Source: an uncultured Emergencia sp. (GTDB lineage: Bacteria; Bacillota; Clostridia; Peptostreptococcales; Anaerovoracaceae). Taken from it: a DNA stretch of 64,000 bases. The stretch is taken from contig CAJFTU010000052.1 in the NCBI GenBank assembly GCA_904420065.1, positions 1-64,000 on the forward strand, given 5' to 3'. The notes beneath the pieces are model-generated. The model saw only the letters and a list, made by a program, of their open reading frames with translations, had not been told where the DNA came from and did no database searches. A program made the position numbers and the translations under genes. Numbering within the stretch: the first letter of the stretch is position 1; every line of letters starts with the position of its first letter. Of the stretch, positions 35,095-43,507 are shown in pieces.

Positions 35095-35628
35095 TTACAG
35101 CGACCTTCCCAATTGGTATGCCCGTTCCGGAAATTCACTCCGCTCCGTCATGGATACCGTTCCGCAGCCGACTCCCAGTATGCGTCCCTGATCTTTGAAG
35201 TTCAGATAGCGGCAGAGAGTATCGTAGTGGGAATTTATCTCCCTCATGGTCCAATCGTTACTGTCCCAGGCGGCAACGATCAGCGCCGTTTTTATTCCCT
35301 TCGACGTCAGTTTTCCGTTAAAGCTGTAGAAGCGGTCAATTACCGTCTTCAGCTGAGCGGAGAATCCGAAATAGTAAAGAGGCGTTACGAATACCATCAT
35401 ATCCGATTCCAGAATCTGATTTCGAAGGACAGCCATATCATCTTTCTGGCAGCATGGACCGCTCATGCCGCAGACGTCGCATCCCAGACAGTGATGGAGC
35501 TCTGCGCGCGCCGCATCAAAAACAGTTACCTGATGACCCTTTTCCTTGGCTCCTCTGATAAAATTATCCGATAACAGGTTGGAAGCCCCGTGTTTATGCG
35601 GACTGCTTTCGATTACTACAATTTTCAT
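35095..35628 (-). CDS. Flavodoxin-fold NAD(P)H-dependent FMN oxidoreductase
   Basis: The 177-residue protein has the FMN phosphate loop IESSPHKHGASNLL at the N-terminus, then CLGCDVCGMSGPCCQKDDM, a cysteine-rich segment like that of the iron-sulfur flavoproteins (Isf) and multimeric flavodoxins, and MMVFVTPLYYFGFSAQLKTVIDR for the flavin ring. It could reduce quinones or aromatic compounds using FMN, with a possible iron-sulfur site. It follows the flavodoxin lipoprotein gene by 30 bases on the same strand. Confidence 0.8.
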   Translation of the reverse strand: MKIVVIESSPHKHGASNLLSDNFIRGAKEKGHQVTVFDAARAELHHCLGCDVCGMSGPCCQKDDMAVLRNQILESDMMVFVTPLYYFGFSAQLKTVIDRFYSFNGKLTSKGIKTALIVAAWDSNDWTMREINSHYDTLCRYLNFKDQGRILGVGCGTVSMTERSEFPERAYQLGRSL

Positions 35629-35658
35629 TTTGCTCCTCCTTCTTCACTGTTAGGCGAA

Positions 35659-36294
35659 TTACTGTTCTGACATACCTATGGCACTCAGCCATTGGTTAAA
35701 ATCACTTTCCGCGTCTCCGGCGGTGGTGCGAAGTCCTTCTGTAACCGTTGCAGACGGCTCAAGAGCCTCAATTTCTGAAACGGCTCCGGAAATACCGCTG
35801 CCGCCGCTGGTGCAGAACGGCGCGATGGTCTTTCCCGACAAATCGTAAGTATCAAAAAACGTGTAGAGAATTTTCGGCATGCCTCCCCACCAAATCGGAA
35901 ATCCCACATAGATTACATCGTAATCCTCTATATGTTCAATTTCTCCCGAAATGGCCGGTCTGGCATTGTCGTCATTCTGCTCCTCGTTGGCTCTGCACGA
36001 ATCGTTGTTATAGTCCAAATCAGCTTCGGTATACGGCTCCTCTGGTACGATTTCACAGAGTTCCGCCCCCTGCATTTCCGCCAGGATTTCCGCTGCGGCC
36101 CTGGTGTTTCCCATAGCCGAAAAATAGACGATCAACGCACTGCTGTCCCCTTCTCTCTCCTCTGATGAGGAACTCTGCGTTCCGACGCCGGAATCTGTCT
36201 GGGCGCCCGTATCTCCGCCCGTCCCTCCGGTGCCGCAGGAAGTCAGACAAAAAATCAATACGAAGCACAGAACAAGGTATTTTACTCTTTTCAT
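35659..36294 (-). CDS. Flavodoxin-domain lipoprotein
   Basis: The 211-residue protein has a signal peptide with lipobox (FCLTSCG, cysteine ~20), a low-complexity Gly/Thr/Ser linker (~20-50), then a long-chain flavodoxin-like domain (VYFSAMGNTRAAAEI; DVIYVGFPIWWGGMP; FCTSGGSGISG). It should be anchored outside the cell and bind FMN. Extracellular flavodoxins are seen in clostridial operons with aldo/keto reductases. Its likely enzyme partner here is the intact FMN reductase and formerly the broken reductase. Confidence 0.82.
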   Translation of the reverse strand: MKRVKYLVLCFVLIFCLTSCGTGGTGGDTGAQTDSGVGTQSSSSEEREGDSSALIVYFSAMGNTRAAAEILAEMQGAELCEIVPEEPYTEADLDYNNDSCRANEEQNDDNARPAISGEIEHIEDYDVIYVGFPIWWGGMPKILYTFFDTYDLSGKTIAPFCTSGGSGISGAVSEIEALEPSATVTEGLRTTAGDAESDFNQWLSAIGMSEQ

Positions 36295-36460
36295 CGCTTT
36301 CTCTCCCTTCTGTTCTAAGGTCGTGTCACCATGATTTTATTTCCGTTTGTGCCGGGTATCAATCGCCCAAACCATACTTATATTGCATCTGCAGTCATAC
36401 CTCAGAGGAATAACTGTAAACGCCCTAAAAATCAACGTTTTTCGAACTTGTAAGCAATAG

Positions 36461-36503
36461 AAAAGACAGGAAAAAATTTTCTTTTTCCCTGTCCGCATTA
36501 TCC
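36461..36503 (-). terminator. Terminator after the SpoIIM-like gene
   Basis: GACAGG...TTTT and AAAA...CCTGTC pair in an A/T-rich stem, and the minus strand continues TTTTCTATT. Confidence 0.65.
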
Positions 36504-36549
36504 GTTTTCTGTTTATGTTTTGCTCAAAGCCGGCATTCTCTGAAATGAT

Positions 36550-37134
36550 CTATCCGACGGCTCCTTCAAGAAGCTGCGGCGTTATGCAGCACTCCACTAC
36601 GGCAGCAGCGACGATCAGCGGAATAACGACGAGAACAAAGGCCTTAGCCAGATTGTTCAGAAGCGGAAGAATTCTCTCCTCTTTTGCTCTGCCCAATATT
36701 TTCAGCGACAGTGTCCTGCAGAGATAAAGGCCCATGGCCATGGACAGGAACACCGCCGGAAGCTCGAAAATTCCGTGAGGAAGCAATCCGAGCACTATGG
36801 CCCGGAAAGCCGGAAGCACTCCCGAAGCGCTGCCGTATCCCAAAACCGCGCCGATAACCATGCTGTTGGACAAAACCGTCCACGCGGTGAGAAACAAAAA
36901 CGGAACCGCACCCAGTCCTACGCAGAGGGCGCAGGCATAGAGATTATTCATGACTACGCCCAGGTAAGACAGGCTTCCGTCCTCATTGGAAACGGATTCG
37001 GCGGTATCCATATAAGCGGCCAGAATCTGTTCCGCCGCATTTTCGTTGCTGTAAAAGTAAAAGCCAAAGGACGCAGTCAGCGCGATAAACACCGCCCCGA
37101 CAGATAACGTCAGCTTTACCATCTTTTTCCGCAA
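36550..37134 (-). CDS. spoIIM: SpoIIM-like (stage II sporulation protein M family) membrane protein
   Basis: The 194-residue protein has about five hydrophobic segments and the SpoIIM/DUF95 core (VVMNNLYACALCVGLGAVPFLF; LGLLPHGIFELPAVFLSMAMGL). In Bacillus SpoIIM, with SpoIID and SpoIIP, forms the DMP machinery for forespore engulfment. Neither partner is nearby, so it may be a paralogue rather than the engulfment protein. It is close to the family's length. Confidence 0.75.
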   Translation of the reverse strand: MRKKMVKLTLSVGAVFIALTASFGFYFYSNENAAEQILAAYMDTAESVSNEDGSLSYLGVVMNNLYACALCVGLGAVPFLFLTAWTVLSNSMVIGAVLGYGSASGVLPAFRAIVLGLLPHGIFELPAVFLSMAMGLYLCRTLSLKILGRAKEERILPLLNNLAKAFVLVVIPLIVAAAVVECCITPQLLEGAVG

Positions 37135-37170
37135 TATTTTCTCCCCCTTTCTTCCCCGGCGAATCTCACT

Positions 37171-38046
37171 TTACGCATGAGACAGAAGCGGAAACATAAG
37201 TCTGCTCTCTGAAAACGGGGTTTCTTTTCCGTCGAGGACGAAGAGATAATCCTCGTCTTCAATGGGCAGACAGCTGCATTCCTCTTCCTCTGCAGGTGTA
37301 AATCCCAAGATCGCCCGATCGGCGCCGGCAGGCATCATACAGGATATCAGCTCTCCCAGTTCTGCTCTTTTCTCCTCACAGAATATATCAAAACAGGTAA
37401 AATCGCTGCCTCCGGCCATGCCGACGACCACTGCTTCGTATTTCCGGCAATAGTAGATGCAGTCCCGAAGGAGGGAATCGCAGTAAAACATCACCAGTCC
37501 GCCGTCGTCGCTCATGCTCAGCCGGGAGTAGGGATTGGATTTTCCGCAGAAAGCCTTCATCAGTTCTCTGTCCTCTGCATCATCCATATCCAATTTTCTG
37601 AAGCTGTCGCTTTCTCCTGTTCCTGAAAGCTTCAGAACGTGCTGATATTCCTGCTCCCGGTGGAACCCGAATCGGGGATAAAAATCCAACACCGTATCGT
37701 TGGCAAAGAGAAATACTCCGTCGCACTGATCTTTCCAGTCGTCCAGTATTTCTCCAAGCAGGCGGCGGGCGAAGCCTCTTCCCCGGTATTCTTCATGAGT
37801 CATGACTGTGCCAAGCTGAATATAGCGTCTTTCCCGGCCCTCCCAGATCATATCCATCCGGTTTACTGAGGCGTTGGCAACAACTCTGTTCCCATGGACA
37901 ATCGCATAAGGAACATATCTTTTCGTCCAGTAGCCCCTCTGATACCATCGATCGAGATGGATATCGAACACTTTCTCCGCCAGAGAGAAAAAACTCTCTC
38001 TCAACTCACTTCTGTCCTTCAGCTGCTTTACCAAACGGTATTCCAT
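37171..38046 (-). CDS. Eis-like GNAT acetyltransferase
   Basis: The 291-residue protein has an N-terminal GNAT fold with the acetyl-CoA loop EEYRGRGFARRLLGEIL and YPRFGFHREQEYQHVL, then a second GNAT-like half and a short C-terminal part. The size and two-domain layout resemble enhanced-intracellular-survival (Eis) type acetyltransferases. The substrate is unknown. The ATG at 38046 follows AGAGGAG by five bases; eight residues upstream are excluded. Confidence 0.78.
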   Translation of the reverse strand: MEYRLVKQLKDRSELRESFFSLAEKVFDIHLDRWYQRGYWTKRYVPYAIVHGNRVVANASVNRMDMIWEGRERRYIQLGTVMTHEEYRGRGFARRLLGEILDDWKDQCDGVFLFANDTVLDFYPRFGFHREQEYQHVLKLSGTGESDSFRKLDMDDAEDRELMKAFCGKSNPYSRLSMSDDGGLVMFYCDSLLRDCIYYCRKYEAVVVGMAGGSDFTCFDIFCEEKRAELGELISCMMPAGADRAILGFTPAEEEECSCLPIEDEDYLFVLDGKETPFSESRLMFPLLSHA

Positions 38047-38084
38047 AAAAACTCCTCTTTCTACTTTCACCTGAGGCAGATCCG

Positions 38085-39959
38085 TTACCAGGAACCTCCC
38101 CCGCCGCCGCCAAAGCCGCCTCCCGAAAAGCCGCCTCCGCCGAAACCTCCGCCGATACTTCCTCTTCCGGTATCGGCGCTGCTGCTGGCCACCGAGCTAA
38201 TGGCGCTTCCCGCAAAGCTTTTGCTGCATCGATTCATCACGTGTCCGAACCATATTACGTTAAACGCCCGGTCCGCATCGTATCCGTCGTACCATACCGG
38301 AGGCGTCGTCGGAATCTTTTCAAAGTGGCTGATCCAAACGTCCGACAGTCCCATCACATAGGCATACGGCATGATGTCGTAGAAATACTCCGGATTTTCT
38401 TCCGCCAAAAGCTTCAGGCGATCCAACTCTGCACTGCGGATAAACTCCTTCAAACCCAAAATCTGCCCCTGCCACTTGGCGCTCTGTTTTGTTCTGGCGT
38501 GCATCAGCGTGACAAAGAACAGCGTGACGATCGTGGAAACGGGAACCAGAATGAGAAGCCACAGGCTTCCCATCAAAGATGCAGAAACCATGGCCGACAC
38601 GACCACACCTGCGGCGAGCAGCAAAACACCGGTCACGGTCATTGCAATGCTCTTTCCCCTGCTGTAAGATTCCCTCTTGTCAAAGACGAAGATCAGCATA
38701 AACATGCCGATTAACAGCGCAAGAATCACCGGCACCAGAAGAATCAGAAAGATATAGCGGAAAGACGCCAAAGCGGCGAGGGTAACCGACGAAAGGGCCG
38801 GTACAAACATCAAAATCATTCCAAGGATCCGACAGCTGCGCGAAGCCTTGGTAAACAGCATATTCTTCTTCCTGCGATAGTAGCCAGATAACCGATCCAC
38901 CACTACCGGATACATTTCGCCGAAGGATTCGGGCAGCTCATCCAGCCTGACGCGATCGCCTTCCTCAAACAGGGCATTGAACAGGGTCTTTGCAAAAGTC
39001 TTTTCCTTCGGATCGATATTCTTAAGCTTTATCGCGGTAAATTCGTTCTTTTCAGGTTCTTCTATTTTTAGATATCCTTTGGAGGCATAGTAGACGATCA
39101 TCGATACGATATCCTTCGTATCTACGTGCCCGTCGATGACATAGCCGATCTCCGCCGGCGTCATCCCCTTTGGCGGATAAAACTCGACCGTCTTTATCAC
39201 CTTTGGATCCCTTCCAAACAAAAGCCACAAGATCAGCATCAGTACGGGTATGGCAACGAGCGTCGCCATAAGAGGATAGATCAACCAATCTCTGCTGGCC
39301 GCCCCCTGCCAATATCCCTCCGGCAGACGGGCGTTGACTGTAACCGCCGTTCCATGAGGAATATCCGAGGAGGAAAGAGTGAGGACGTTGTTCTGCCTGT
39401 CATAGTTCACATCCATACCGGCGGCGTTGCTCTCGATGCCGTATCTCCCCGAGTAAATCTGCAGATCCGCTTCATCGACAGCTTTGGGAAAATATATGCG
39501 GATATCTGCAGAACCGATGGCCGTTTCCCATTCTGCCGGAAGCACGTCGAGAGAAAAATAATCCTGCAGCCCGTCGCTATCGGCATAACCGACTACATCG
39601 TAGCTCAGCGTATAAGTATGGCGTCCGTTAACGAGCCTGTCCGCATCGCCGATTCGGATAATCTTCTGAAACAGTTCGTTCTCAGAAACACTTTCCACCT
39701 CATAAGTTTCTCCCTCCGCGCGGATGTTTTTTATGGTATAGACTCCCAGGTCATAGGGAATATATCTGTAAATTCCGTGCCGCGGTTCATGGAAATCGAC
39801 GGTAATCGTTTCTGTTACACTGCACACGTGGTCTTCGCCGACCCGGACTTCCACGTCGTAACTTTCCGTAGTGTAAGCCGCGCCATAGGCAAAAACACCT
39901 GCTGCAGCCGTCTGCAGCAGGATTAGGGAAAACAGGATACACAAGAATAATTTTCTCAT
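38085..39959 (-). CDS. DUF2207 membrane protein with glycine-rich tail
   Basis: The 624-residue protein has a signal peptide (~1-25), an extracellular N-terminal domain (~30-230), a membrane helix (~245-265), a cytoplasmic segment, two further helices (~385-430) and a third pair (~455-490). It ends with a Gly/Phe/Ser repeat tail (GGGFGGGG...GGSW). This is the standard DUF2207 architecture, commonly paired with LemA. The function is unknown, although envelope or surface roles are suggested for the pair. Its start codon overlaps the lemA stop codon (TAATG). Confidence 0.82.
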   Translation of the reverse strand: MRKLFLCILFSLILLQTAAAGVFAYGAAYTTESYDVEVRVGEDHVCSVTETITVDFHEPRHGIYRYIPYDLGVYTIKNIRAEGETYEVESVSENELFQKIIRIGDADRLVNGRHTYTLSYDVVGYADSDGLQDYFSLDVLPAEWETAIGSADIRIYFPKAVDEADLQIYSGRYGIESNAAGMDVNYDRQNNVLTLSSSDIPHGTAVTVNARLPEGYWQGAASRDWLIYPLMATLVAIPVLMLILWLLFGRDPKVIKTVEFYPPKGMTPAEIGYVIDGHVDTKDIVSMIVYYASKGYLKIEEPEKNEFTAIKLKNIDPKEKTFAKTLFNALFEEGDRVRLDELPESFGEMYPVVVDRLSGYYRRKKNMLFTKASRSCRILGMILMFVPALSSVTLAALASFRYIFLILLVPVILALLIGMFMLIFVFDKRESYSRGKSIAMTVTGVLLLAAGVVVSAMVSASLMGSLWLLILVPVSTIVTLFFVTLMHARTKQSAKWQGQILGLKEFIRSAELDRLKLLAEENPEYFYDIMPYAYVMGLSDVWISHFEKIPTTPPVWYDGYDADRAFNVIWFGHVMNRCSKSFAGSAISSVASSSADTGRGSIGGGFGGGGFSGGGFGGGGGGSW

Positions 39960-40528
39960 TAGAATTCCACCTTTACGTTCTTTCTTTCGTCCTTTACATC
40001 CACTTCAAACATGGGCCTTTTCTCGAAGTGAAAAATGCCCGCAAGGATGCTGCCCGGAAACATCTCGCACTTGTTGTTGAAGATCTTGACCACCGCGTTG
40101 TAGTATTTCCGCGCATTGGCAATATCCTCCTCCACTCGGCGCAGCTGGTCCTGCAGCTCTACAAAGCCGGCATTTGCCTTCAGATCCGGATATCCTTCGG
40201 ACAGTGCGAAGAGATTCCGCAGCGAACCAGAAAGGACGTTATCCTCCCGGATTTTTTCTTCTGCCGTAGTCGCGTTTTGCGCCGCATTCCTTGCCGAAAT
40301 AACCTGCTGCAGAGTCTGCGACTCGTGCTCGGCATAGCCTCTGACCGTTTCCACCAGATTCGGAATCAGATCGTATCTCTTTTTCAGATACACATCCATG
40401 GTAGAAAATCCTTCTTCCACATTATTCTTCGCTTTGACAAGACCGTTATATCCGGCGATAACCCAGATAATCACGGCGATAATCACCACCAGCACGACGA
40501 TCAACGCGATAATCAATGCTGTTGCCAT
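39959..40528 (-). CDS. lemA: LemA family protein
   Basis: The 189-residue protein has one N-terminal transmembrane helix (ALIIALIVVLVVIIAVIIWV) and the conserved helical cytoplasmic or external domain (YNGLVKAKNNVEEGFSTMDVYLKKRYDLIPNLVETV; MFPGSILAGIFHFEKRPMFE). LemA proteins are small membrane-tethered four-helix proteins of uncertain role. They are typically encoded next to DUF2207 or TPM proteins, as here. Confidence 0.88.
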   Translation of the reverse strand: MATALIIALIVVLVVIIAVIIWVIAGYNGLVKAKNNVEEGFSTMDVYLKKRYDLIPNLVETVRGYAEHESQTLQQVISARNAAQNATTAEEKIREDNVLSGSLRNLFALSEGYPDLKANAGFVELQDQLRRVEEDIANARKYYNAVVKIFNNKCEMFPGSILAGIFHFEKRPMFEVDVKDERKNVKVEF

Positions 40529-40529
40529 A

Positions 40530-41204
40530 TCAATCCCTCCTTAAATCCCAATCGATTGATTTCTCTCCGTTTTCCTCCAGAAACGCATTGGTTTTGGAAA
40601 AATACCTGCCGCCGAAAAATCCGTTGTACGCCGAAAGCGGACTGGGATGAGCCCCTGTAAGAATCAGGTGCTGCTTCCCGGTGATCAGCTGCGCTTTTGA
40701 TTTGGCGTTTGCTCCCCACAGGATGAACACGATCGGCGTCTTCCGTTCGTTGAGCAGGGAAATTACTCTGTCGGTAAAAATCTCCCATCCCTTTCCTCTG
40801 TGGGAGTTGGCCTGATGTTCTCTCACGGTCAGGCAGGTATTGAGAAGCAGGACGCCCTCTTCAGCCCATTTCATCAGATAGCCGTGATCAGGCGGGCTGA
40901 TGCCCAGATCGTCCTCAAGCTCCCTGAAAATGTTCACCAGAGACGGCGGCTGTTTTACCCCTTTCTTTACGGAAAAGGACATCCCGTGAGCCTGCCCCGG
41001 CTCATGATACGGATCCTGCCCCAAAATGACCGCCTTGACCTGATCATAGGGCGTATACTTCAGCGCATTAAAAATATCGTACATTCCAGGATAGATCGTC
41101 CTGGTCCGGTACTCCTGAATCAGAAACGCTCTCAGTTTCTGATAGTATTCCTTTTCAAATTCTCCTTCGAGAACCTGATCCCACACATTTCCTATATTCA
41201 CCAT
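40530..41204 (-). CDS. ung: Uracil-DNA glycosylase
   Basis: The 224-residue base-excision-repair enzyme removes uracil from DNA. The water-activating loop is VILGQDPYHEPGQAHG, the uracil pocket LLLNTCLTVRE, and the minor-groove loop GAHPSPLSAYNGFFGG. The start MVNIGNVWDQ matches family N-termini. The ATG at 41204 sits six bases after a TATAAT box, so the transcript may have essentially no leader. It is upstream of, and nearly abuts, lemA. Confidence 0.93.
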   Translation of the reverse strand: MVNIGNVWDQVLEGEFEKEYYQKLRAFLIQEYRTRTIYPGMYDIFNALKYTPYDQVKAVILGQDPYHEPGQAHGMSFSVKKGVKQPPSLVNIFRELEDDLGISPPDHGYLMKWAEEGVLLLNTCLTVREHQANSHRGKGWEIFTDRVISLLNERKTPIVFILWGANAKSKAQLITGKQHLILTGAHPSPLSAYNGFFGGRYFSKTNAFLEENGEKSIDWDLRRD

Positions 41205-41210
41205 ATCGCT

Positions 41211-41239
41211 ATTATACACCAGCCTTCTGTCAATCTCAA
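41211..41239 (-). promoter_or_regulatory. ung promoter, probably leaderless
   Basis: On the minus strand TTGAGA (41234-41239) and TATAAT (41211-41216) are 17 bases apart. A start 6-7 bases past the -10 would fall on or next to the ung ATG, and no ribosome site is present. Confidence 0.7.
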
Positions 41240-41250
41240 CGAAAGTTTCG

Positions 41251-42597
41251 TCACTCCGCCGATTCCGGCTTCTTGAGCCAGTTGCTCTTCTTCATGTACA
41301 GGAAAACCATTGCCGCGCCGATCGCCCAGGTGATCGGATAACCCAACAGCAGAATGTTCAGTTTGTGAACAAACTGGAAGGTGATCCATATCCAGGCCAC
41401 ACGGGCTGCGCACAGGGATACTACCGACATGACCATGGCGGCCAGAGTCTTTCCCACTCCCCTGATGGTACCGATCGATACGTGGAATATGGCGATTACC
41501 CAGTAAAAAGGATACATGTATTTCATCATATAAATGCCGTTTTCGATTACCGCCTGCTCGGAAGTGAATATCCTGATGATGTACGGGCCGAAGACCAGCA
41601 TCACCGCGCCGGCGACAATGGCATATACCGTGCCCATACCGATCGATACTTTCATTCCGGAACGGATACGGTCAAATTGTCCTGCGCCGTAATTCTGCCC
41701 CGCAAATGTGGTCGCCGCCATATTGATGCTGAGAATCGGCAGCAGAATAAAGCCGTCGATCTTGTTAAAGGCCGCGTAGGCCGCCATAACCGTGGCTCCG
41801 AAACTGTTGATCCCCGACTGTACCACTACGTTGGACAGCGATATGACGATGTTCTGAATGCCCGTCGGCAGACCCAGCTTAATGATCCTGGACAGAAGTC
41901 CCTTGTGAAACCGTATATCTTTAAACCGAATGCTGTATATCTCCTTGCTGCGCCGCAGGAATCTCAGGATAAATATACAGGAAATCAACTGGCTGATATC
42001 CGTCGCTACCGCCGCTCCGATTACGCCCATCTTGAATACCGCTACGAACAGAATATCCAGAAAAATATTGGATATGGCCGCAATGATCAGATAGATCAGC
42101 GAGCGCTTCGAATTACCCACCGCATTGAGGATTCCCGCACACATATTGTAGACTACGGAAAAGATTATACCCGCAAAGTAAACTTTCAGATAATCATCTG
42201 CCTGATCGAATACTTCCTCCGGTGTCTCCATAATCTGCAGAATCCACGGTGAGGCGATCACCCCGACGATGGAAAGGATCAGTCCCGCCGCAATGGAAAT
42301 CGCTATGGTTGTATGAACGGCCTTTTTTACTCCCTCTTCATTGCCGGCTCCATAGTACTGAGATGTTACAACACCGGCTCCGGCCGACGCTCCTATACAG
42401 AAACCGATAAGCAGCTGAATAATCGAGCCGCTGGATCCTACAGCAGCCAGGGCGTCGCTTCCGACCACATTGCCCACAACAATGGAATCCACCATGTTGT
42501 ACAGCTGTTGAAAAAGATTCCCCAAAATAAGAGGAATCGAGAAAAAAAGAATTTCCTTCCAGATGACACCTGACGTCATCAGCGTATTGTTTTTCAT
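41251..42597 (-). CDS. MATE-family multidrug efflux protein
   Basis: The 448-residue protein has 12 membrane segments and the DinF/NorM-type MATE pattern (FFSIPLILGNLFQQLYNMVDSIVVG near the N-terminus; INMAATTFAGQNYGAG; a duplicated two-bundle layout). It exports cationic drugs or metabolites using Na+ or H+. I start it at the ATG at 42597 after AAAAGG; the better AGGGAGG is 12 bases farther. The upstream extension begins at TTG and has no ribosome site. Confidence 0.88.
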   Translation of the reverse strand: MKNNTLMTSGVIWKEILFFSIPLILGNLFQQLYNMVDSIVVGNVVGSDALAAVGSSGSIIQLLIGFCIGASAGAGVVTSQYYGAGNEEGVKKAVHTTIAISIAAGLILSIVGVIASPWILQIMETPEEVFDQADDYLKVYFAGIIFSVVYNMCAGILNAVGNSKRSLIYLIIAAISNIFLDILFVAVFKMGVIGAAVATDISQLISCIFILRFLRRSKEIYSIRFKDIRFHKGLLSRIIKLGLPTGIQNIVISLSNVVVQSGINSFGATVMAAYAAFNKIDGFILLPILSINMAATTFAGQNYGAGQFDRIRSGMKVSIGMGTVYAIVAGAVMLVFGPYIIRIFTSEQAVIENGIYMMKYMYPFYWVIAIFHVSIGTIRGVGKTLAAMVMSVVSLCAARVAWIWITFQFVHKLNILLLGYPITWAIGAAMVFLYMKKSNWLKKPESAE

Positions 42598-42724
42598 CCT
42601 TTTGCTGCGCCTCCCTCTGCAGATTTCCAAATCATCTCAGAACTCGGAAATATTCTCATCCCCGAGAGCACCCCTCAGCCGACTCTCAGACTTATATACG
42701 CCTGCCAACTGATGGTACCAATAT

Positions 42725-42738
42725 AGTATAAACATACT
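42725..42738. promoter_or_regulatory. Palindrome at the MATE promoter
   Basis: AGTAT-AAAC-ATACT lies where the -10 of the MATE gene would be; on the minus strand a TTGACT occurs 18-19 bases upstream. It could be an operator for a local repressor, though no regulator gene is adjacent. Confidence 0.4.
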
Positions 42739-42833
42739 TCTGTTCAGTAAGTCAAGAGGCAATCACACCCTGCCGACAGGTATGACGCTCTTTTTTCTTT
42801 TCTTCCCCGCCCATCCGTGATAAAATAGTAGCT

Positions 42834-43481
42834 ATGAAAAAGATATACATTTCCAAAGACGCAGATGTCCGGCTCACCGACTATCTGACCGCGCAGGGAT
42901 ATGCTCTGGAGTACATCCACTCTGAAGGCGTTGTCGACGAAGCGATCGCTAATCATCCGGATGTTTTTTTGTGCAAAATGGGCATAGAGGAAAACGCGCC
43001 GATCTTCTTCGCCGAAAAAAGCGACCTGGGGCGGGACTATCCCGCCGAGGCAGCCTTCAACGCAGCCTGTACGGGAAAATTCTTTATTCACAACCTGTCC
43101 TGTACCAATCAGCGGCTGCTTCAGGCCGCAAAAAACATGGACATGGAGCTGATCGACGTCAGACAGGGATATACCAAATGCAGCGTCGTCATTGTCGACG
43201 AACATTCCATCATCACCTATGACGAAGGCATCGTCCGCGCATGCAGCAAATATCCGGATCTGAATGTGCTCAAGGTGTCGCCCGGTTTCGTAAAGCTGGA
43301 CGGCTACGATACAGGTTTTATCGGCGGAACCAGCGGAAGGGTGGGAGACGAGATCATCTTTCACGGCGATCTGTTCGTTCATCCGGATTTTCAGCGCATC
43401 GTCTCTTTCATCGAAAAACGCGGTCTCACCTGTCGCTGGTTTTCCGATTTTAAACTCACCGATATCGGATCTATCCTGTAG
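42834..43481 (+). CDS. DUF6873-like (GME-fold) protein
   Basis: The 215-residue soluble protein has a GFIGGTSGRVGDEIIFHGDL motif and a KCSVVIVDEHSIITYDEGI strand-loop pattern that recall the guanidino-group-modifying (GME) fold of arginine deiminase and agmatine deiminase relatives. I cannot identify a catalytic Cys-His-Asp set. It heads a five-gene plus-strand operon, 26 bases before the radical SAM gene. Confidence 0.55.
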   Translation: MKKIYISKDADVRLTDYLTAQGYALEYIHSEGVVDEAIANHPDVFLCKMGIEENAPIFFAEKSDLGRDYPAEAAFNAACTGKFFIHNLSCTNQRLLQAAKNMDMELIDVRQGYTKCSVVIVDEHSIITYDEGIVRACSKYPDLNVLKVSPGFVKLDGYDTGFIGGTSGRVGDEIIFHGDLFVHPDFQRIVSFIEKRGLTCRWFSDFKLTDIGSIL

Positions 43482-43507
43482 CGACGACCGGAAGGGAGCT
43501 GTCAGAA

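Noticed and set aside
42640-42740. TPP riboswitch in the MATE leader
   Set aside because: A GGGGTGC...GAGA-like start is present but the conserved 3' half of the thiamin element is missing.
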